A stretch of 63,480 nucleotides of DNA from Haplomitrium mnioides (Eukaryota; Marchantiophyta; Haplomitriopsida; Calobryales), in NCBI GenBank assembly GCA_049999725.1, contig JBNGIS010005823.1:1-63480 (forward strand). Direction: 5' to 3'. The stretch's first letter is position 1; every line of letters starts with the position of its first letter. Below, in pieces: positions 60,000-63,480 of the stretch. A program made the position numbers and the translations under genes. A model generated the notes under the pieces. That model was given only the letters and a program-made list of their open reading frames with translations, had not been told where the DNA came from and ran no database searches.

Positions 60000-60770
60000 T
60001 TTTTTCTAGACTGAAAGCTTAGTTCTAGAGATTATATGTTATCTCACCTTAGTGCTAAAAGATATTTGTTTTGTTAAGTTGTTCAACAAAGAAGATTTGA
60101 GTCAAATGATTCTTAGCGACTTGCGTTGTGAGAAGTGAGTCAATGCTCACATAGGACCTGTTGTTTTAAATTTGAATCCAAACCTTATCTATAGTGGAAT
60201 AAAGTGAGGAAATGAATCAGATTCTTGGTGGTGACCTTAGCCTTGCAACAAGTTTTGCTTTTGTTGCTTTGAATCAAGAGCCCTTTGTAAGAAAAATAAT
60301 AGCAAGAACTATTTTTTTGTTTTCAGATCCTATATGTGTATAGGATTTGCTCTTGTTTCTTCTAAAACCAGACGTAACAACAGTCAAAGCAAGTCAGGGT
60401 ATTGATGTTGTTGCTTTGGTCCTTTGCGCACAAACGATCAATTGTTGTCTCCACTCATCCTATGCACGCATAAGATGTGTTCTAGTTTTCTTTATCTTTT
60501 ACAAACAAAGAGTCCAAGCTACCTTTGAAACTCTAGTTCCAATTTGTGTCACTTTGTTAGCAAATCTTGTTTTTCTCCTTTAAAAACTTTTGTTTACTTT
60601 AAGTCAAACAAATTTTCCTTTATTTAAATTACTTAAAGTTTATTTTTAATCTTTTAAAAAAAATTCACTTCTAATAATCCAAACATTTGTTTAAGATGAT
60701 TTGAATATTTTAGGTACCTTAGGTGGCTTTTTGGAGTTCCAAACATCTCCATATGTTGTACTAAACCATT
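60000..60770. other. Non-coding stretch of D, probably an intron, with palindromes
   Basis: Separates the Cys motif from the catalytic block and has no coding match. It contains ATCCTATATGTGTATAGGAT at 60327-60346 and ATCCTATGCACGCATAAGAT at 60457-60476. Splice sites are not clear, so an intron is inferred from homology breaks. Confidence 0.5.
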
Positions 60771-62542
60771 TTTATGTCTTTTGTGCTTTGTGATGGTGCA
60801 ATCAAGTATAATCACCAATTGTTTCTTCATTGTGACCAACAAATGAAAGAAAGAACAAAGCTTGCAAAACATCAAATAAAATGTTACGCCAATGGTCAAA
60901 AGTACTTGGGAATTGTCATTGATGGAATGGATAAAAAAATTTGCTATTCCACACTGGCCTTCGCCACCAGAAAACATTGACAAAGATTGTTTGGTAGGTA
61001 TGCATGTTGTTGGTGCCTTAATATTCAATCATGCTCTTTCTTCCAAGGTCTTCTCAACATATGGAAACTTGAGAAGCAATTTTAATTTGACAGTTACTAT
61101 GCTCAACAAAATGTTATGTGACTTTGAAAGGTCGTTGCTTCCAACTTTGTATCTTCAATTGGACAACACAACATGAGAGAATAAGAATTCTATCTTGTTT
61201 GGATATCTTAGTCTCCTTGTTGCCAAGAATGTTTTTTCAAAAAAATCAAGGTGGGATTTCTCATGGTTGGCCATAGTCATCATCAAATCGATCAAATGTT
61301 CAGCCGATTCTCAAAACATTTGAAACATGTTAAAGCTTTTACAATTACGAGTCTCAGCGAGACGCTTCAATTATCCTATAATCCTAAACCTCATGTAGCT
61401 CTTATGTTAAAGACATGAGATTTCAAAATGTTTCTTCAACAACGTCTCTCTTTGGTTCAAAAGATACATGATATTACCTTTAATCAATAATTCAAGTTCT
61501 TGTTGAATGATTCCAAGGCAAAGATTTGGAGCAAACAGTTTTCAACAGATGAATTTTGGTTATCTTCGGATAGCATTGGTCAACTCAAGTGCGTACCTGA
61601 AGTGCACAGAGAAATTTTGAGTTCAATATTGATTCCTCTCAAGGCACAATTTGAAATCAAAAGATCTCAAAAGGAAGAAAGAGAAGTTGATGCCGAGAAG
61701 TGGTCTTTGCAATAAAGGACAACATAAGTGAGAACTGCTACAAGTTCATTACATATTCTGATATTTAATGGTGGATTGATTTTTTTCTTGCCCAACAAGA
61801 GATTGAGGCCTACATCCTTGAAAAAAAAAGATGAGGACTCAAAGAAAAATTTACCTTTCCACCTTCACAACCGTCAAACACCTGTAATAATTCTCAAAAT
61901 ATTTGTCTAAGCTCTCAGTTTGATACTCAACAAATAGAAGAAGATACTCTGGTATATCAAATACTTTCTACACATCAAGCAATCTTTGATGGAGTACCTA
62001 GACCGCAAGAAGAGACTCTTTTGCACAACACTCGATACGGGCATAAATTTGGCAATCTACATAAGATGAAAGCTAGAATGTCTATTTGTGTTGTTACATT
62101 TCTAGATCCAAAGAACATATCGTTTTGGGTTGCCAAAGTTCTCAAAGTTTTGTCATTTGATGAAGAAGATCCCCCAAATCCAAAACAAGTACAAGTTCAC
62201 TGGTTTGCCTGTCAAGCTCAAGATGCATTTTCAAGACAATACTTCCCAAAAAAAATGGCAGCAATAAAAGGAAAACGCAAATCCAAGTTACATATTGATG
62301 TACTTGATGTGATACAAATCAATATTTTGTCTTTTCGTTTTCTTCTTACCAAAAAAAACCAATTGAAGAAAACCACTCTATCTACCATTAAAGAAAATCT
62401 ATTTGAGTACAAAAGACAAAAAACCCTAAATCCTAAATTGTTTCAAAGAGATTCAATCACTGTCATTAACATTGAGATAGATCAAGTAAATCTTGATAAA
62501 TCTTTTGAAGCTGAATCCGAAGAAGTTGAGATGAGTGACTAA

Positions 62543-63480
62543 ATTAATTTAAGAATTTTATTATATATTGTGCATTTTCAAGTATATTTTAATTTAAAAT
62601 TATTGTTTTATAAAGTACGTGAGAATCTTTTGAAGCAACTTGTTGAATTTTTCTGCCACCTTGAGCTTTTTACTGTAAATCATTCCAAATGGAATGTTAT
62701 TCTCTGTAAACAAAGCTTAAATCTTTAGTTAATATTTTCATTTGCTTTGTAAAATATTTTCTTCTCCAAAATGTAAGTATATTGTTTCCAACTTTAGTGC
62801 TTTCTAGAAGAGTTTAAGGTTATTGTATCGCTAAAGTATCTTTCTAAATTGACTACTTATTTTTTTGCTTGTAAGGACTTTGATATATAACTTAAAATGT
62901 TTGGTGCGCTTTGACTTAGATATAGAGCTTTGTACCCATTTTGCTTTTAGATTCCGAAATAGAAATCAAAATCTTTTGCATGCGTAGAGTTTGTTGCAAA
63001 AAATAGAACGTTTACCATCTGTATCCTTGGTTGTAGAAGTGTGAACCCTATTTGTGTACAGACTTTGATTTGCAAGTCAAAACGTTGTGCGTACTAAAAC
63101 TCTTCTATGGAATTTAAAACCTAGGTTCTTGTCAGTTTTTGTTGTGGAGTGTTAAAGTGGTGAGTTCAGATTGCTATGTGCACATAGACTTTGGGGTGGA
63201 AGTTCAAGCCTTCCACAAGTTCTTCTTCTTATATAAAATCCTCAAGCTTCTACATACAAAGACTACCAGTTACAACTTAGTTTGTACACAAGTCATAGAC
63301 TCTTTTGTAGATCTTGAGACCTTTGTTTGGTTGAATCAAGTCTAAAACTTGGAGATGTTTCTTGTTTACACTCTTAATTCAATCTCCTTAGCTTCTGCCT
63401 TTTTGATTTTGAACTATGATTTGTTTGTGTATATGCTTCGTTGAATTATGAAATATTTTAAAATGCTGAAACCTTTTTTA
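62543..63480. other. 3' flank of D, no gene seen
   Basis: AT-rich, with isolated palindromic units, for example CTATGTGCACATAG at 63174-63187 (perfect 14-bp palindrome). No terminal inverted repeat matching the 53400-53900 side could be found by eye. Confidence 0.5.

Larger units (their letters stand above)
58233..62542 (+). pseudogene. RNase H-like transposase gene D (decayed)
   Basis: Probable DNA-transposon transposase. It opens at 58233 (MEGFSKGKIMLKFQDSSSQK) and breaks at 58443. A second coding block runs about 58704-59955: an acidic region, FIVGFPYGPNQPSQLKNYLY, VCRRAFKLILSIENDRIQNI, and a Cys motif HFPNVKITKRNRFDVCETC. After a non-coding stretch, the catalytic block starts near 60780: YLGIVIDGMD (first Asp), IPHWPSPPENID, LVGMHVVGALIFNHALSSKV, LQLDNTT-ENKN (second Asp), FGYLSLLVAKN, and a broken GHSHHQ-like motif near 61270-61290. 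The last open segment 62021-62542 has ISFWVAKVLKV, VQVHWFACQAQDAF and ILSFRFLLTKKNQ, like a C-terminal BAH/Tudor-type reader. This order fits the eukaryotic transposase-like family I recall as DUF7869, a name from memory. Stops and frameshifts are frequent. Confidence 0.72.

Noticed and set aside
53400-63480. Terminal inverted repeats of the C-D element
   Set aside because: Both flanks contain palindromic units, but I could not match the two outer ends to each other by eye. A computed inverted-repeat search is needed.

Overview
The window looks like nuclear DNA of a land plant with a large, repeat-rich genome. It is strongly AT-rich and contains spliceosomal introns with GT/AG borders, Ty3/gypsy chromovirus-type retrotransposons primed by initiator tRNA-Met, a plant-type L1 LINE, kilobase-scale satellites and microsatellite-flanked assembly gaps. 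I found no ordinary host gene; everything recognisable is a mobile element, its remains, or tandem repeat. The mix of families makes a non-seed plant (fern or lycophyte) my first guess, but the sequence does not prove it.

Layout. 1-8610 holds three pieces of one gene family: copy A (+), a small inverted N-terminal piece, and copy B (-). The predicted protein carries a ParB-like (ParB/sulfiredoxin fold) segment. Copy A is split by a clean 1142-bp solo LTR. 8611-12165 has no gene I can name. 12166-14807 and 23059-23480 are the two halves of an old gypsy element (G1). Into it jumped chromovirus R1 (14808-23058), and into R1 jumped a 5'-truncated antisense LINE (16844-20143). 23485-27630 is a satellite of about 105-bp units. 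27640-35570 is a second old gypsy lineage (H2), interrupted by chromovirus R2 (27802-32166) and by a (GA)n tract with a gap. 35565-40595 is a 35/60-bp minisatellite. A 66-bp tandem repeat (41350-53075) is split by chromovirus R3 (41617-52774), which itself contains the antisense retrotransposon R4 (45024-50946). 53076-63480 holds another ParB-family fragment, copy C (-), and a divergently transcribed transposase-like gene D (+).

The most interesting part is the A/B/C/D family. C and D are head to head, about 0.4 kb apart, like the two genes of one large DNA transposon. One encodes a ParB-like protein. The other encodes an RNase H-like transposase with a Cys-rich N-terminal motif and a C-terminal chromatin-reader-like segment. 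Every long intron of the ParB-like gene that I could define (five of five, in three copies) is filled by a minisatellite whose unit is a near-perfect palindrome, consensus AGTCCATGCGCGCATGGACT. Related palindromes with different but still self-complementary arms lie in the non-coding parts of gene D. The short third intron lacks them. All gene copies here are decayed, so the window shows fossils of the system rather than a working unit.
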